Origin: Glaciecola sp. XM2
GTDB lineage: Bacteria; Pseudomonadota; Gammaproteobacteria; Enterobacterales; Alteromonadaceae
DNA: 64,000 nt
Assembly: GCF_018595715.1 (NCBI RefSeq)
Contig: NZ_JAHEOJ010000025.1
Coordinates: 128,300-192,299, forward strand
Direction: 5' to 3'
Positions 1 through 8,706 of this stretch are shown here, one piece after another; the stretch's first letter is position 1, and each line of letters begins with the position of its first letter. The position numbers and the translations under genes were made by a program. Below the pieces are notes generated by a model that saw nothing but the letters and a program-made list of their open reading frames with translations, had not been told where the DNA came from and ran no database searches.

Positions 1-543
1 CAAAATCGTCGCTATAACGAGCAACCAAAGCCAAAGTTTTTGTTTAAATACTGCCACTCTCTGCTGATAATCATCCTTCGATTTCACAATATGAAATGTC
101 AGAGGAATGTTCAGCTGTTCCTTCTCATAAGCCACTTTTAATTGCCAATTGAAGTGGGAGTCACCATTCAAAACAAGAGCAGTAAAGACGGGCACTCCTA
201 GCGCACTTGACACAAATTCGAGGCTCTCCTGCATTGGCAAAAATGAATTAGACGACCACAAAATATCGCCATCAGCGCTACGAATAAACGCGTACCAACC
301 TGACTCAGGAATATCAAATGATGGGCCATCCAATTCAATTGGCATCAGCAGACCTTGCTCATCAATATCTGTACCGGCCATCAAGTTATAGCTATAAGCC
401 TCTAAGGCCTGCTGCTCACTCAACAAGGCTTGCTGATTAAAGGCGCTCATTAAGCCAAAATGAAATGCCGGCAATAGCAAAAACGCCAACGCAACATTGA
501 CGATGATCAGTCGACGTCTAAAGCTAAGGGTAACCATACTCAT
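1..543 (-). CDS. Sensor histidine kinase, N-terminal part (PhoQ-like), cut by window start
   Basis: The reading frame runs off the left edge, so only about 180 N-terminal residues are visible. A basic N-terminus is followed by a hydrophobic helix (about residues 9-30), then a polar region of roughly 120 residues with aromatic and acidic positions typical of PhoQ-type periplasmic sensors, then the start of a second hydrophobic helix at the edge. The HAMP, dimerisation and ATPase domains would lie outside. The start at 543 makes an ATGA overlap with the stop of the response regulator; an in-frame ATG at 537 is the alternative. The order PepSY protein, regulator, kinase indicates one operon. The kinase identity is inferred from topology and position, because no catalytic motif is inside the window. 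Confidence 0.8.
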   Translation of the reverse strand, partial: MSMVTLSFRRRLIIVNVALAFLLLPAFHFGLMSAFNQQALLSEQQALEAYSYNLMAGTDIDEQGLLMPIELDGPSFDIPESGWYAFIRSADGDILWSSNSFLPMQESLEFVSSALGVPVFTALVLNGDSHFNWQLKVAYEKEQLNIPLTFHIVKSKDDYQQRVAVFKQKLWLWLLVIATIL

Positions 544-1205
544 GAGCTAAATTTGTATCCCTGTCCACGTACTGTTTTAATGTAGCGCTCACTTTGCTCA
601 GGGCTAATTTTTTTACGTAAGCGCTTTACAAAGACCTCTATGACATTGGAGTCGCGATCAAAGTCTTGCTCATACAAATGCTCTGTCAGCTTTGCTTTGC
701 TAATGATTTTGTTTGGATGTCGAGCAAGATACTCCAAAACTCTGTATTCATACGCCGTTAAGCTCACCTGTTCTTGGTTAATGAACACTTCAGCGGCATT
801 GGTATCAATACATAGCTCATCAAAACTAAGGCGCGGATTAGTTTGTCCAACATTGCGCCTAATCAGGGCCTTTACTCTGGCTAGCAATTCTTCTTTTTGA
901 AATGGTTTGGTTAAATAGTCATCCGCTCCCTGATTCAGACCATTCACTTTGTCTTGCCATTTGTCTCTGGCTGTGAGAATTAGAATCGGAATAGTGATGC
1001 TTTCACGCATTTTTTCAATGAGCGATAAACCATCTAGTTTAGGAAGGCCTAAATCGATAATCGCCGCATCGTAAGTGAATTCTTGAGCTTGATACAGCCC
1101 CTCTTCTCCATCAAACGTTGTGTCGACAGCATAACCGGCAGCATTTAAAAACGCGTACAATTGCGCGTTTAATTTAGCGTCGTCTTCTACAAGTAGCAAT
1201 CGCAT
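540..1205 (-). CDS. OmpR/PhoP-family response regulator
   Basis: This is a 221-residue two-domain DNA-binding response regulator. The receiver domain (about 1-115) has the acidic pair near residues 8-9, the phospho-acceptor Asp51, the conserved Thr in the ILTAR segment and the Lys101 of YLTKPF. The C-terminal winged-helix domain (about 125-221) ends with the typical VRGQGYKF segment. Such proteins are phosphorylated by a partner kinase and bind tandem promoter repeats. The partner is the kinase that begins at the overlapping stop codon. The gene starts 4 nt after the PepSY gene, so the three are co-transcribed. The closest named relatives by eye are PhoP/QseB-type regulators; the inducing signal cannot be read from the sequence. 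Confidence 0.95.
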   Translation of the reverse strand: MRLLLVEDDAKLNAQLYAFLNAAGYAVDTTFDGEEGLYQAQEFTYDAAIIDLGLPKLDGLSLIEKMRESITIPILILTARDKWQDKVNGLNQGADDYLTKPFQKEELLARVKALIRRNVGQTNPRLSFDELCIDTNAAEVFINQEQVSLTAYEYRVLEYLARHPNKIISKAKLTEHLYEQDFDRDSNVIEVFVKRLRKKISPEQSERYIKTVRGQGYKFSS

Positions 1206-1209
1206 GCAT

Positions 1210-1494
1210 TTACTCTTTCGTCATTCGTCCGTTTGCTGCATTCACGCGCACAAATATCACCCTACCGTCACGCGTGACAACTTTAATGCGGTAAATCGTT
1301 TGCTCGTTTCGATTAAGGGTAGCGGTACTGAGTATCTTGCCTGGATATTGCTTTTTTACCATGGTCACGGCTTGACGCATGGTAACGTCACTGGCACTTG
1401 CGTGTGCAGGCACCCATAGCACGCTCGCGAAGGCCAGAGTCATCATCAGCAATAAGATGCGTAGAGCAGAATTGATATGCACACCAATCTCCAT
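1210..1494 (-). CDS. Small secreted PepSY-domain protein
   Basis: A 94-residue protein with an N-terminal signal peptide (hydrophobic stretch about 10-28, then an AHASA-type cleavage site) and a single PepSY domain filling the rest, with the usual pattern of basic and valine-rich strands around residues 40-90. PepSY domains occur as small periplasmic proteins next to PhoPQ-type two-component systems and are thought to modulate sensors or proteases; that role is inference here. It is the first gene of the operon with the regulator and kinase. The annotated ATG at 1494 has no good ribosome site; a GTG at 1482 has GGAG at a suitable distance and would give a cleaner signal peptide. Confidence 0.8.
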   Translation of the reverse strand: MEIGVHINSALRILLLMMTLAFASVLWVPAHASASDVTMRQAVTMVKKQYPGKILSTATLNRNEQTIYRIKVVTRDGRVIFVRVNAANGRMTKE

Positions 1495-1580
1495 GGAGAA
1501 TAATTTTAGTCAGTGTAAGGCAAAGCATCATCAAGATCACTCATCGTTTTGCGCATTGCCGCTACCTTAATCATCAAAAG

Positions 1581-1601
1581 AGGGCGACTTAACGCCACCC
1601 T
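1581..1601 (-). terminator. Probable rho-independent terminator after the His-rich gene
   Basis: On the minus strand, GGCG and CGCC pair around a short TTAAGT loop that contains the stop codon of the His-rich gene, with flanking AGGG/CCCT partly extending the stem, followed by CTTTT. The stem is short and bulged, so this is a moderate call. Confidence 0.45.
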
Positions 1602-2152
1602 TTGTTGATGCGAATAAACTTTCCAGGATGATAGTCGGTCCGGGTTTTATAAACCTGTCCTCTATAACGATACTTCACTTTGTATCCGACAACCGCCTGT
1701 TCGTAATGCGACACGTGGCACTGACGTTTTTGGCGCTTGTTGTAGTGATTTTGCCCTTGCTTGTGTCGACGATTATGATTTGATTCTGCAGCGGCAACAC
1801 CACCAATTACGGCCCCAGCAATGGTTGCTACTTTTCTTCCGTCGCCTGAACCAAACTGATTACCGATGGCTGCGCCTACCGCTGCACCGGCAACCGGAGG
1901 AATATGGTAGTTATTTGTCGAGTAGTGCTGCCTACCATGTCCGCAGTGGCGATTGTGTCTATAAATCGGAATGCTTTCGTAAATGGGTTTAACGTGTATG
2001 ACGCGCGCTTTGTTTTTATAGCCATGACCATGATTATGATTATGATTATGATTATGATTATGATTATGATGAGCCATAGCCGCAGACGCGCCAAACAGAC
2101 TTGAAACAACCAGTCCTACAAATAGGTATTTTACGTTTTGTTTGATGTTCAT
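1589..2152 (-). CDS. Exported glycine-zipper protein with His-Asn repeat
   Basis: The 187-residue product begins with a signal peptide (hydrophobic 9-27, cleavage near AMA) followed directly by a His-rich tract of six His-Asn units (about residues 28-43). A central segment (about 85-120) has the alternating Gly/Ala pattern of a glycine-zipper 2TM domain (GAAVGAAIGNQ, then AGAVIGGVAAA), as in the Rickettsia 17-kDa antigen and YMGG families. The C-terminal third is rich in basic residues, His and Tyr. The His tract could bind Ni, Zn or Cu; this is inference. The gene stands alone, upstream of the PepSY two-component operon on the same strand, separated from it by a probable terminator. Confidence 0.8.
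   Translation of the reverse strand: MNIKQNVKYLFVGLVVSSLFGASAAMAHHNHNHNHNHNHNHGHGYKNKARVIHVKPIYESIPIYRHNRHCGHGRQHYSTNNYHIPPVAGAAVGAAIGNQFGSGDGRKVATIAGAVIGGVAAAESNHNRRHKQGQNHYNKRQKRQCHVSHYEQAVVGYKVKYRYRGQVYKTRTDYHPGKFIRINKGWR
2033..2068 (-). repeat. Six perfect hexanucleotide repeats encoding His-Asn
   Basis: Six identical units read ATTATG on the plus strand (CATAAT on the coding minus strand), from 2033 to 2068, with degenerate units on both flanks. Each unit is two codons, so slippage would change the number of His-Asn dipeptides without breaking the frame. Confidence 0.95.
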
Positions 2153-2268
2153 TTTGCTTCTCCAGTGATGCGGTATTGGTTACCGACAAAACCAGTGTAT
2201 AAAAGCGAAACTGAACCTAAGCTGAATGAAATGCAAAAATAAAATAATAAAAATTTGACGTGAGCGTG

Positions 2269-2288
2269 GCCCCGAAACCTAACGGGGC
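2269..2288 (-). terminator. GC-rich hairpin just downstream of rraA
   Basis: GCCCCG (2269-2274) pairs perfectly with CGGGGC (2283-2288) around an 8-nt loop, 7 nt past the rraA stop. A T-rich stretch follows only after about 15 nt, so it is not a textbook intrinsic terminator, but its position suggests 3'-end formation or protection. Confidence 0.4.
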
Positions 2289-2295
2289 TGTCTTG

Positions 2296-2784
2296 CTATA
2301 CCTCTACATCTAGCGGTTCGGGCGAAAGAATGATCCCGGTGCCGTCTGCATACACAAAATCTTCAGGCAAAAACGTCACGCTGCCAAAATTGACCGGAAT
2401 ATCCAAGTCGCCCACTTCACGACTTTCTGCTGCAACGGGAATAGCATTTATGGCGTGTATACCAATATCAAATTCTTCTAACAGGTCGACATCTCTGACC
2501 GCACCATAACAAATGATACCTTCCCATCCATTATCAATGGCGAGTTGCACATTTTCAGCATCAATTAATGCACGCCTAACGGACCCGCCACCGTCAATCA
2601 GCAGAACCTTTCCAATGCCATTAGTGGCTAAAACTTTATCAACGAGTCCTCGGTCTTCAAAACATTTGATGGTGGTAACTTCACCGGCATAGGAAAACGC
2701 GCCACCATAATTGGTGAAAATTGGTTCGACAACATCGATGGCGTCGGCATACAAATCACATAGTACTGAAGTGTTTATTTCCAT
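2296..2784 (-). CDS. rraA: Regulator of ribonuclease E activity A
   Basis: The protein matches RraA along its whole length: a Cys-Asp-Leu-Tyr start segment, [46 protein letters not shown] and the ADGTGIILS ending. RraA forms a ring-shaped trimer that binds RNase E and inhibits mRNA decay. I place the start at the ATG at 2784, which gives 162 residues and aligns with the E. coli protein (161). A GTG at 2796 would add only four residues. The gene is monocistronic and divergent from the PAP2 gene. The 216 nt between them should hold both promoters. The family also includes aldolases, but the N-terminus and length favour true RraA. Confidence 0.93.
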   Translation of the reverse strand: MEINTSVLCDLYADAIDVVEPIFTNYGGAFSYAGEVTTIKCFEDRGLVDKVLATNGIGKVLLIDGGGSVRRALIDAENVQLAIDNGWEGIICYGAVRDVDLLEEFDIGIHAINAIPVAAESREVGDLDIPVNFGSVTFLPEDFVYADGTGIILSPEPLDVEV

Positions 2785-3000
2785 GGCTTGGAACACTCTC
2801 GATAAGAAAAGACATGTTCACACTAGTGTAAATACTGAGCTTAGTAAACCTTCTACACGCGATTTATAGCGAAAATCACACCTAATTCCTTAAAAACTCC
2901 GATTCTAGCGGCGAGTGTCATATTCTCTTCTCATTTCTGTCACGATTGCTTAATAAAAAGACAGTAGCCTTGCGACATTGCTAAACGCATCGAGATTTCC

Positions 3001-3525
3001 ATGAAACGCCTCGCTCACATCGATGGACTCATATTTCAATGGATTGCAAATAACCGAATGACTCTCCCCGGTCGCCCGGCCTCTCAACTATTTCGATATG
3101 TTTCGAAAACCGGAGACGGCCACCTATATTTATTTTTAGGGGCGACTTTGTTTTATTTTGATAAGCAGCACGGCGCATTGTTTTTTTACACCGCCTTGCT
3201 TGCATACGCGTTTGAAATTCCGATGTATTTGACGTTAAAGCACCTATTTAAGCGCCAGCGCCCTTGTGATGTGCTGCTGCATTACAAAGCGCATATCGTC
3301 CCATCGGACAAATTCAGCCTCCCGTCAGGGCACACAGCAGCGGCGTTTTTGATGGCCACGATCATCATGCATTTTTATCCTGGGCTCGGGGTAGTTGCTT
3401 ACGTATGGGCGAGCTTGGTTGGCTTATCGAGAGTGGTATTGCGAGTACACTACCCATTGGATGTGATCATTGGTGCGCTGTTGGGTGTGTCGGTCGCATG
3501 CGGCAGCATTTACGCGTTGGGATAG
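3001..3525 (+). CDS. PAP2-superfamily membrane phosphatase
   Basis: A 174-residue integral membrane protein with four or five hydrophobic helices and all three acid-phosphatase motifs: KHLFKRQRP (KX6RP, about 79-87), LPSGHT (about 107) and SRVVLRVHYPLD (about 140-151). The histidines of the last two motifs are the catalytic pair of lipid phosphatases such as PgpB and LpxE. The active site is expected on the periplasmic face, acting on undecaprenyl pyrophosphate, phosphatidylglycerol phosphate or lipid A; the substrate cannot be chosen from sequence. It is followed after 8 nt by a glycosyltransferase gene, probably in the same operon, which points to envelope lipid or glycan metabolism. Confidence 0.9.
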   Translation: MKRLAHIDGLIFQWIANNRMTLPGRPASQLFRYVSKTGDGHLYLFLGATLFYFDKQHGALFFYTALLAYAFEIPMYLTLKHLFKRQRPCDVLLHYKAHIVPSDKFSLPSGHTAAAFLMATIIMHFYPGLGVVAYVWASLVGLSRVVLRVHYPLDVIIGALLGVSVACGSIYALG

Positions 3526-3533
3526 GGCTGAAC

Positions 3534-4628
3534 ATGAAAATTTTGTATGGCATTCAAGGCACTGGTAACGGACATATCACGCGCGCACGACACTTGGCGC
3601 GGGGATTCGCCAAGCGAGACGATATTCAGGTAGACTATATGTTTTCAGGACGCCCAGCAAATCAGTATTTTGATATGCAAACGTTTGGGGCATTTGATGT
3701 AGCGCGCGGCTTGACCTTTATCACCGAAAATGGACGCATACGGCACCGCAAAACCTTATTGAGTAACAATTTATTCACCCTTGCCAAAGACATTAGTCAA
3801 CAGCACATTAAGTCCTATGATTTAGTCCTTAACGATTTTGAACCGGTCACTGCATGGGCGGCAAAATTAGCGGGCGTGCCGTCGCTTTCCGTAAGCCATC
3901 AGGCCGCGTTTTTGCATCACGTGCCAAAACATAAAGAAAATCCGCTCGATAGAGCCATTACTCAATGGTTTGCTCCCACAAAATATAGTTTGGGCACCCA
4001 TTGGTATCATTTTGGATGTCAAATTATTCCCCCTTTTGTATCTCCAGAATTAAGTCTACAGCGCACCAATTCGTCGCTTACATCATCGGGCAAAGTACTC
4101 GTATATTTGCCCTTTGAAAACCCTGAGCGCATACGTGAACAGCTGCATGTATTGAGCGACCAAAACTTCATCTGCTACCACCCTACAGTGAAGCATATAG
4201 AGGTGGACAAAAATATTACTTGGCATCCCCCCTCCACCACGCAATTCAAAGACGCACTGACTAAGTCTGTGGGTGTCATTAGTAACTGTGGTTTTGAGCT
4301 TTCTACCGAGTGCCTGAGTTTGGGTAAGCCTTTGTTGGTCAAGCCCCTGCATCGTCAGTATGAACAACAGTCCAATGCATTTACGCTGCATAAGTTAGGT
4401 TTGTGCGAGGTGATGTATGAGGTCAATGCAGAAGAAATTGATGATTGGCTACAAAACAAAAAGAGCGTGTCGATTCAATATCCGAGTGACTGCAGTGACT
4501 TTATTGACTGGCTCGCGACAGGCAATTGGACGTCGCCGGAGTCCATTTGCAAACGTTTATGGCAGCAAGTGAAATTTCCAGACCATGTCAAAGTGAAGCT
4601 GAACGACCTGAGCGTTTTTGCTAACTAA
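3534..4628 (+). CDS. MJ1255/VC2487-family GT-B glycosyltransferase
   Basis: The 364-residue protein opens with MKILYGIQGTGNGHITRA, the Gly-rich loop and His that begin GT28/MurG-like GT-B enzymes. The C-terminal half (about 225-335) has a second Rossmann-type domain with a VISNCGFELSTE segment matching the donor-binding region of that class. The family is known as MJ1255/VC2487 and has no assigned substrate that I know of. I set the start at ATG 3534, 8 nt after the PAP2 stop, since the longer in-frame extension overlaps the PAP2 gene and adds nothing conserved. Pairing with a PAP2 phosphatase suggests a role with a lipid-linked sugar or glycolipid. Confidence 0.8.
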   Translation: MKILYGIQGTGNGHITRARHLARGFAKRDDIQVDYMFSGRPANQYFDMQTFGAFDVARGLTFITENGRIRHRKTLLSNNLFTLAKDISQQHIKSYDLVLNDFEPVTAWAAKLAGVPSLSVSHQAAFLHHVPKHKENPLDRAITQWFAPTKYSLGTHWYHFGCQIIPPFVSPELSLQRTNSSLTSSGKVLVYLPFENPERIREQLHVLSDQNFICYHPTVKHIEVDKNITWHPPSTTQFKDALTKSVGVISNCGFELSTECLSLGKPLLVKPLHRQYEQQSNAFTLHKLGLCEVMYEVNAEEIDDWLQNKKSVSIQYPSDCSDFIDWLATGNWTSPESICKRLWQQVKFPDHVKVKLNDLSVFAN

Positions 4629-4752
4629 ATAACGCCTCTATTGTAAATCAAAATTGCCCTCGCTTAACCACCGTGAACCTGTATTAGAGGTTGCATTTTT
4701 AGTGATTGCAGTTCACTCTTAGCGCTATTACGTTTTAGTGTTAGAAAGTACA

Positions 4753-4908
4753 ATGAAAAGCCATAAAAACTTAGGCCTAGCGGTAATTGCGTTGATACTG
4801 CTAAGTGCTTGTGGACAACGAGGTCCACTATATTTACCAAGCGAAGCGCCTCAAAATCAGCCGCCTCAAACACCTGATTCACAACCTAACTCACAGCCGG
4901 AGGGTTAG
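4753..4908 (+). CDS. lptM: LPS-assembly lipoprotein LptM (YifL)
   Basis: A 51-codon gene. It has a lysine-containing start, a hydrophobic helix and an LLSAC lipobox with Cys20, directly followed by GQRGPLYLP, which matches the CGLKGPLYFP signature of LptM/YifL. The remainder is a short Pro/Gln-rich tail. LptM is a small outer-membrane lipoprotein that promotes maturation of the LptDE lipopolysaccharide translocon. The position immediately before lysA and dapF agrees with lptM-dapF synteny in enterobacteria. The stop is 2 nt before the GTG start of lysA, so the two are translated from one message. Confidence 0.9.
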   Translation: MKSHKNLGLAVIALILLSACGQRGPLYLPSEAPQNQPPQTPDSQPNSQPEG

Positions 4909-4910
4909 TC

Positions 4911-6158
4911 GTGGATTTTTTCGAATATAAAGGCAACGATTTATACGCAGAAGACGTGCCATTAAGGAAAATTGCGGCCGAATTTGGCACGCCAACCTAT
5001 GTTTATTCTAGAGCAACGTTAGAGCGCCACTGGCATGCATTTAACGACGCAGTAAGCGCTCACAAACACTTAATCTGTTACGCAGTGAAAGCGAATTCGA
5101 ACATTGGTGTGCTGTCAGTTTTAGCTAAACTAGGCTCAGGATTTGATATCGTTTCGGGTGGAGAGTTATCTAGGGTCATTGCCGCGGGCGGCGATCCCAA
5201 AAAAGTGGTATTTTCTGGCGTTGGCAAAACCGCTGATGAAATTCGCTTTGCACTAGAGCAAGGGATCAAATGCTTCAACGTCGAATCCATTCCTGAATTA
5301 GAACGCATTGAAAGGGTTGCCCAAGCGATGAATGTGAAAGCGCCAATTTCGCTGCGTATTAACCCTGATGTAGATGCAAAAACACACCCTTACATCTCAA
5401 CCGGACTCAAAGCGAACAAGTTTGGTATTGCCCATGAGGATGCGATTGCCACCTATCAAAAAGCCAACTCAATGTCGCATTTGGATATTAAAGGGATGGA
5501 CTGTCATATCGGCTCACAATTGACCGATATCGCACCGTTTGTAGATGCTCTGCAAAAACTCTTAGACCTTATCGATCAACTTGCGAAACTTGATATTCAT
5601 ATCGAACATTTAGACGTAGGCGGTGGTCTGGGCGTACGATATGACAATGAAAACCCGCCTCACCCACGTGAATATGCCGCGGCCATGGCGCAAAAAATGG
5701 AAGGACGAGAGCACCTGACCTTAATTTTAGAGCCCGGTCGCGCCATTGCAGCAAATGCCGGCGTATTGTTAACTGAGGTTGAATTTTTAAAGCAAGGGCA
5801 AGAAAAAAGTTTTGCGATTGTTGACGCCGCAATGAATGATTTACTCAGACCTGCACTTTATAGCGCATGGCAAAAAATCGAAGAAGTTAGTAAGCGTAAT
5901 GGCTCCAAACACACCTATGATGTAGTGGGCCCGGTGTGCGAAACAGGCGACTTTTTAGGCAAAGACAGAGCCTTGAACATTCAGGCTGGAGACCTATTGG
6001 CAGTAAGAAGCGCTGGCGCCTATGGCTTTGTTATGGCGAGTAACTACAACAGCCGATGCCGACCTGCCGAAATTATGGTCGATGGCGATAAAATCCATGT
6101 GGTGCGAGCAAGAGAAACGCTCGCAGATCTGTGGAAAGACGAATACAAGGTAGATTAG
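4911..6158 (+). CDS. lysA: Diaminopimelate decarboxylase
   Basis: This 415-residue PLP enzyme converts meso-diaminopimelate to L-lysine and CO2, the last step of lysine synthesis. The PLP lysine lies in YAVKAN (Lys60), the glycine loop in LDVGGGLGVRY (about 240), EPGR near 277, and the conserved GPVCETGDF places the second-subunit catalytic Cys at 343. Fold-type III alanine-racemase-like barrel and C-terminal beta domain are complete. The start is GTG 4911, 2 nt after lptM. dapF, which makes the substrate meso-DAP, follows after 3 nt, so consecutive pathway enzymes are co-expressed. Confidence 0.97.
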   Translation: MDFFEYKGNDLYAEDVPLRKIAAEFGTPTYVYSRATLERHWHAFNDAVSAHKHLICYAVKANSNIGVLSVLAKLGSGFDIVSGGELSRVIAAGGDPKKVVFSGVGKTADEIRFALEQGIKCFNVESIPELERIERVAQAMNVKAPISLRINPDVDAKTHPYISTGLKANKFGIAHEDAIATYQKANSMSHLDIKGMDCHIGSQLTDIAPFVDALQKLLDLIDQLAKLDIHIEHLDVGGGLGVRYDNENPPHPREYAAAMAQKMEGREHLTLILEPGRAIAANAGVLLTEVEFLKQGQEKSFAIVDAAMNDLLRPALYSAWQKIEEVSKRNGSKHTYDVVGPVCETGDFLGKDRALNIQAGDLLAVRSAGAYGFVMASNYNSRCRPAEIMVDGDKIHVVRARETLADLWKDEYKVD

Positions 6159-6161
6159 CGC

Positions 6162-7028
6162 ATGAACCCAGCACATGCTAAAAAGCCCCAACATCGTCAA
6201 ACTGTTCAGTTCTCAAAAATGCATGGTTTGGGCAACGATTTTGTCGTTATCGATAATGTCACGCAGAATGTGTTTTTTTCGAAAGAGAAAATACAGCGTT
6301 TAGCTGACCGCAACTTTGGTATAGGATTTGACCAGCTGTTGCTTGTAGAACCGCCCTATGATCCTGAGCAAGACTTTCATTACCGCATTTTTAATGCCGA
6401 CGGTAGCGAAGTCTCACAATGCGGTAACGGTGCGCGCTGTTTTGCGCGATTTGTGAAGCTCAAAGGACTGATTAATCGCAACAAGATTGTTGTGAGCACT
6501 AAATCGGGCAGAATGGTCTTATATTTAGAAAAGGAAGGCCAAGTGACTGTCAATATGGGCCGTCCGATTTTTGAGCCAAGCCAAATTCCTTTCAAAGCAA
6601 ATAAACAAGAAAATACCTATATCATCCGTCATGAAGATGCCACCTACTTTTGCGGTGTCGTGTCGATGGGCAACCCACACTGCGTGATTGAAGTAGATGA
6701 TGTGGATACCGCTGACGTAAGCGGCATTGGTTCGGTATTAGGACAACATGAGCGTTTTGTAGAAGGCGTAAACGTAGGTTTTATGCAAATTATCAATGAA
6801 GGGCATATTCGTTTGCGGGTATACGAGAGAGGCTCCGGTGAAACCCTAGCATGCGGCAGCGGCGCATGCGCAGCAGTTGCACTTGGGCAAATGCAAGGTA
6901 AACTTAAAGAAGAAGTGCGTGTGGATCTGCCCGGTGGCAGTCTCACTATAAAATGGCCCGGCGGCGATACCGTCTTAAAAATGACCGGACCAGCAGAACA
7001 TATATACGACGGACAAATACCTTTATGA
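6162..7028 (+). CDS. dapF: Diaminopimelate epimerase
   Basis: DapF interconverts LL- and meso-diaminopimelate for lysine and peptidoglycan synthesis. The 288 residues align throughout with the E. coli enzyme (274): [11 protein letters not shown] at the start, [12 protein letters not shown] with the first catalytic Cys near 87, and [10 protein letters not shown] with the second near 231. The two cysteines act as the acid/base pair. The start ATG at 6162 adds about 14 residues to the usual N-terminus; no other start lies before the conserved core. The stop overlaps the DUF484 start as ATGA. Confidence 0.97.
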   Translation: MNPAHAKKPQHRQTVQFSKMHGLGNDFVVIDNVTQNVFFSKEKIQRLADRNFGIGFDQLLLVEPPYDPEQDFHYRIFNADGSEVSQCGNGARCFARFVKLKGLINRNKIVVSTKSGRMVLYLEKEGQVTVNMGRPIFEPSQIPFKANKQENTYIIRHEDATYFCGVVSMGNPHCVIEVDDVDTADVSGIGSVLGQHERFVEGVNVGFMQIINEGHIRLRVYERGSGETLACGSGACAAVALGQMQGKLKEEVRVDLPGGSLTIKWPGGDTVLKMTGPAEHIYDGQIPL

Positions 7029-7750
7029 GTAATCAACAAGCATCATCGAAATCCACTGACAACCTCGATGCAGTTCACGAAAATATAGGTGCTGAGAACA
7101 CAAACATTACTCCCGAACAAATTGTTACGTACTTAAGTGAACGCCCAGACTTCTTTTTGAATTATCCAGAGGTACTCGCACAGCTTCACGTACATCATCA
7201 AAATAAAGGGGTTGTGTCGCTCACGCAATTACAAATCCAGCAATACCGCGACACAATCAAAACTCAAAAACGCCAGTTAGACTCGATTGTCAGCAACGCT
7301 AAGCGCAACGAAACAATTTACACGACCTACGCCGAACTCAATCTCGCTGTAGTCAAAACACAAAGTTTTACAGAGCTTGAAAGCGTGTTAAATCAAACGC
7401 TAAAAGACGCCTTAGGCTTGAGCAAGGTATTTATCTACCTGTTTGATGCGCCAGATACCCTGGCTGATAAAATTATGCCCGAACTGCAGCAACGCGCGTT
7501 TTTAGACAAAAAGCTGAATGCCGATGGCTTTTATTTTGGTCGCTTAGGGCAAAATGAAAAGCAGCTGCTGTTCCCTAATGAGCAAGCAGCTTCGGTTGCA
7601 CTTGTGAGCATAGGCGAATCGAAACCCATGGCTCTGATGGCGATCGCAAGTGATGATGCACTGCACTTTACCCCAGATATGGATACCATGTTGTTGCAAT
7701 ACCTACGCGACTTTTTATCCTTTCATTTACCTAAGTTATTGGCCCAGTAA
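7025..7750 (+). CDS. DUF484 family protein (YigA-like, GAF-like fold)
   Basis: The true start is the ATG at 7025 overlapping the dapF stop (ATGA), giving 241 residues. The N-terminal part (about 32-60) has the family signature of an [18 protein letters not shown] segment, followed by a helical linker (about 72-105), then a GAF-like domain (about 115-238). DUF484 proteins lie between dapF and xerC across gammaproteobacteria; the function is unknown, though the neighbour conservation suggests a link to XerC recombination or the cell cycle. I see no catalytic residues. Confidence 0.88.
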   Translation: MSNQQASSKSTDNLDAVHENIGAENTNITPEQIVTYLSERPDFFLNYPEVLAQLHVHHQNKGVVSLTQLQIQQYRDTIKTQKRQLDSIVSNAKRNETIYTTYAELNLAVVKTQSFTELESVLNQTLKDALGLSKVFIYLFDAPDTLADKIMPELQQRAFLDKKLNADGFYFGRLGQNEKQLLFPNEQAASVALVSIGESKPMALMAIASDDALHFTPDMDTMLLQYLRDFLSFHLPKLLAQ

Positions 7751-7758
7751 CCTTCCTT

Positions 7759-8706
7759 ATGCCAGCCAATTCAGTAGACGGCCGCGCTAACAAGACACAT
7801 CCTGCACACAGAGCCGCTGATGTTTGGATTGATAGGTTCATTGACGAATGCGCAATTGAGCGACAACTATCACCTCATACCGTATCAAATTACCGGCGCC
7901 AGCTATATTACATGCGTGACTTGTTAGATGTAAATGATTGGTCGAACCTTGAAATTGCGCACTGCAAACAAGTTCTTCATGCCGGTAATCGCCGTGGGCT
8001 GTCGGCTCGTAGCATTAACCTCCAACTTACCGTGTTGCGCAATTTCGCCCAATTTTTGGTAAAGCACCAACGTCTGAGCCACAACCCTGCTAAAAGCGTA
8101 CAAGCCATTAAACAAAACAAGCCTCTGCCCAAACAGCTCAACGTGGATGAAATGAGCGCATTATTGGATTTTGACGCTGACGATTTTCTAGGCCGACGAG
8201 ACAAAGCCATGTTTGAGCTTCTTTACGGCTGCGGCGTACGTCTGTCGGAGCTGACGGGGCTTAATCTAGACAGTATCTTTGAAGACAGCACCCATGGCCC
8301 AATGTTAAAAGTGTTCGGCAAAGGCAGTAAACAAAGGTTTGTTCCCATCGGGCGTAAAGCAAATGAAGCGCTCAGACTGTATTTAGACAAGCGCGAAGAG
8401 TTTGCCGCAAACCTCAACACCCCAGCGCTGTTTCTATCCAAGCACAAACGCAGATTATCAAATCGTCAAGTTGCTAACAGACTGTCGCATTGGACCAAAC
8501 AACAAACCCTTTATCAGCAAGTTAGCCCGCATACTTTGCGTCATTCTTTTGCGACTCATGTGTTGGAGTCGAGCAAGGATTTACGCGCCGTTCAAGAGCT
8601 TTTAGGGCATGCTAACCTGTCTACAACTCAAATTTACACCCACCTTGATTTTCAGCATTTGAGCCAGGTGTATGACAACGCACATCCGAGGGCAAAGAAG
8701 AAGTGA
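7759..8706 (+). CDS. xerC: Tyrosine recombinase XerC
   Basis: XerC with XerD resolves chromosome dimers at dif under FtsK control. The N-terminal SAM-like DNA-binding domain (about 24-115) contains [16 protein letters not shown]. The catalytic domain has the Arg in [10 protein letters not shown], the Lys in [17 protein letters not shown], the His of [11 protein letters not shown] and the nucleophile Tyr293 in QIYTHL. The ending HPRAKKK also matches XerC. At 315 residues it is slightly longer than the E. coli protein (298) because of an N-terminal extension of roughly 20 residues; no strong ribosome site precedes the ATG. The stop overlaps the next gene's GTG start. Confidence 0.95.
   Translation: MPANSVDGRANKTHPAHRAADVWIDRFIDECAIERQLSPHTVSNYRRQLYYMRDLLDVNDWSNLEIAHCKQVLHAGNRRGLSARSINLQLTVLRNFAQFLVKHQRLSHNPAKSVQAIKQNKPLPKQLNVDEMSALLDFDADDFLGRRDKAMFELLYGCGVRLSELTGLNLDSIFEDSTHGPMLKVFGKGSKQRFVPIGRKANEALRLYLDKREEFAANLNTPALFLSKHKRRLSNRQVANRLSHWTKQQTLYQQVSPHTLRHSFATHVLESSKDLRAVQELLGHANLSTTQIYTHLDFQHLSQVYDNAHPRAKKK

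Noticed and set aside
149-391. Plus-strand ORF of 80 codons
   Set aside because: It is the shadow of the histidine kinase on the minus strand, whose sensor domain and two helices are clear.
1904-2104. Plus-strand ORF opposite the His-Asn repeat, with repeated Ile-Met
   Set aside because: It is the antisense of the repeat in the exported glycine-zipper gene, with no ribosome site and no protein-like composition.
7759-8706. A mobile-element integrase
   Set aside because: The full match and the dapF-DUF484-xerC-yigB synteny identify the housekeeping recombinase XerC.
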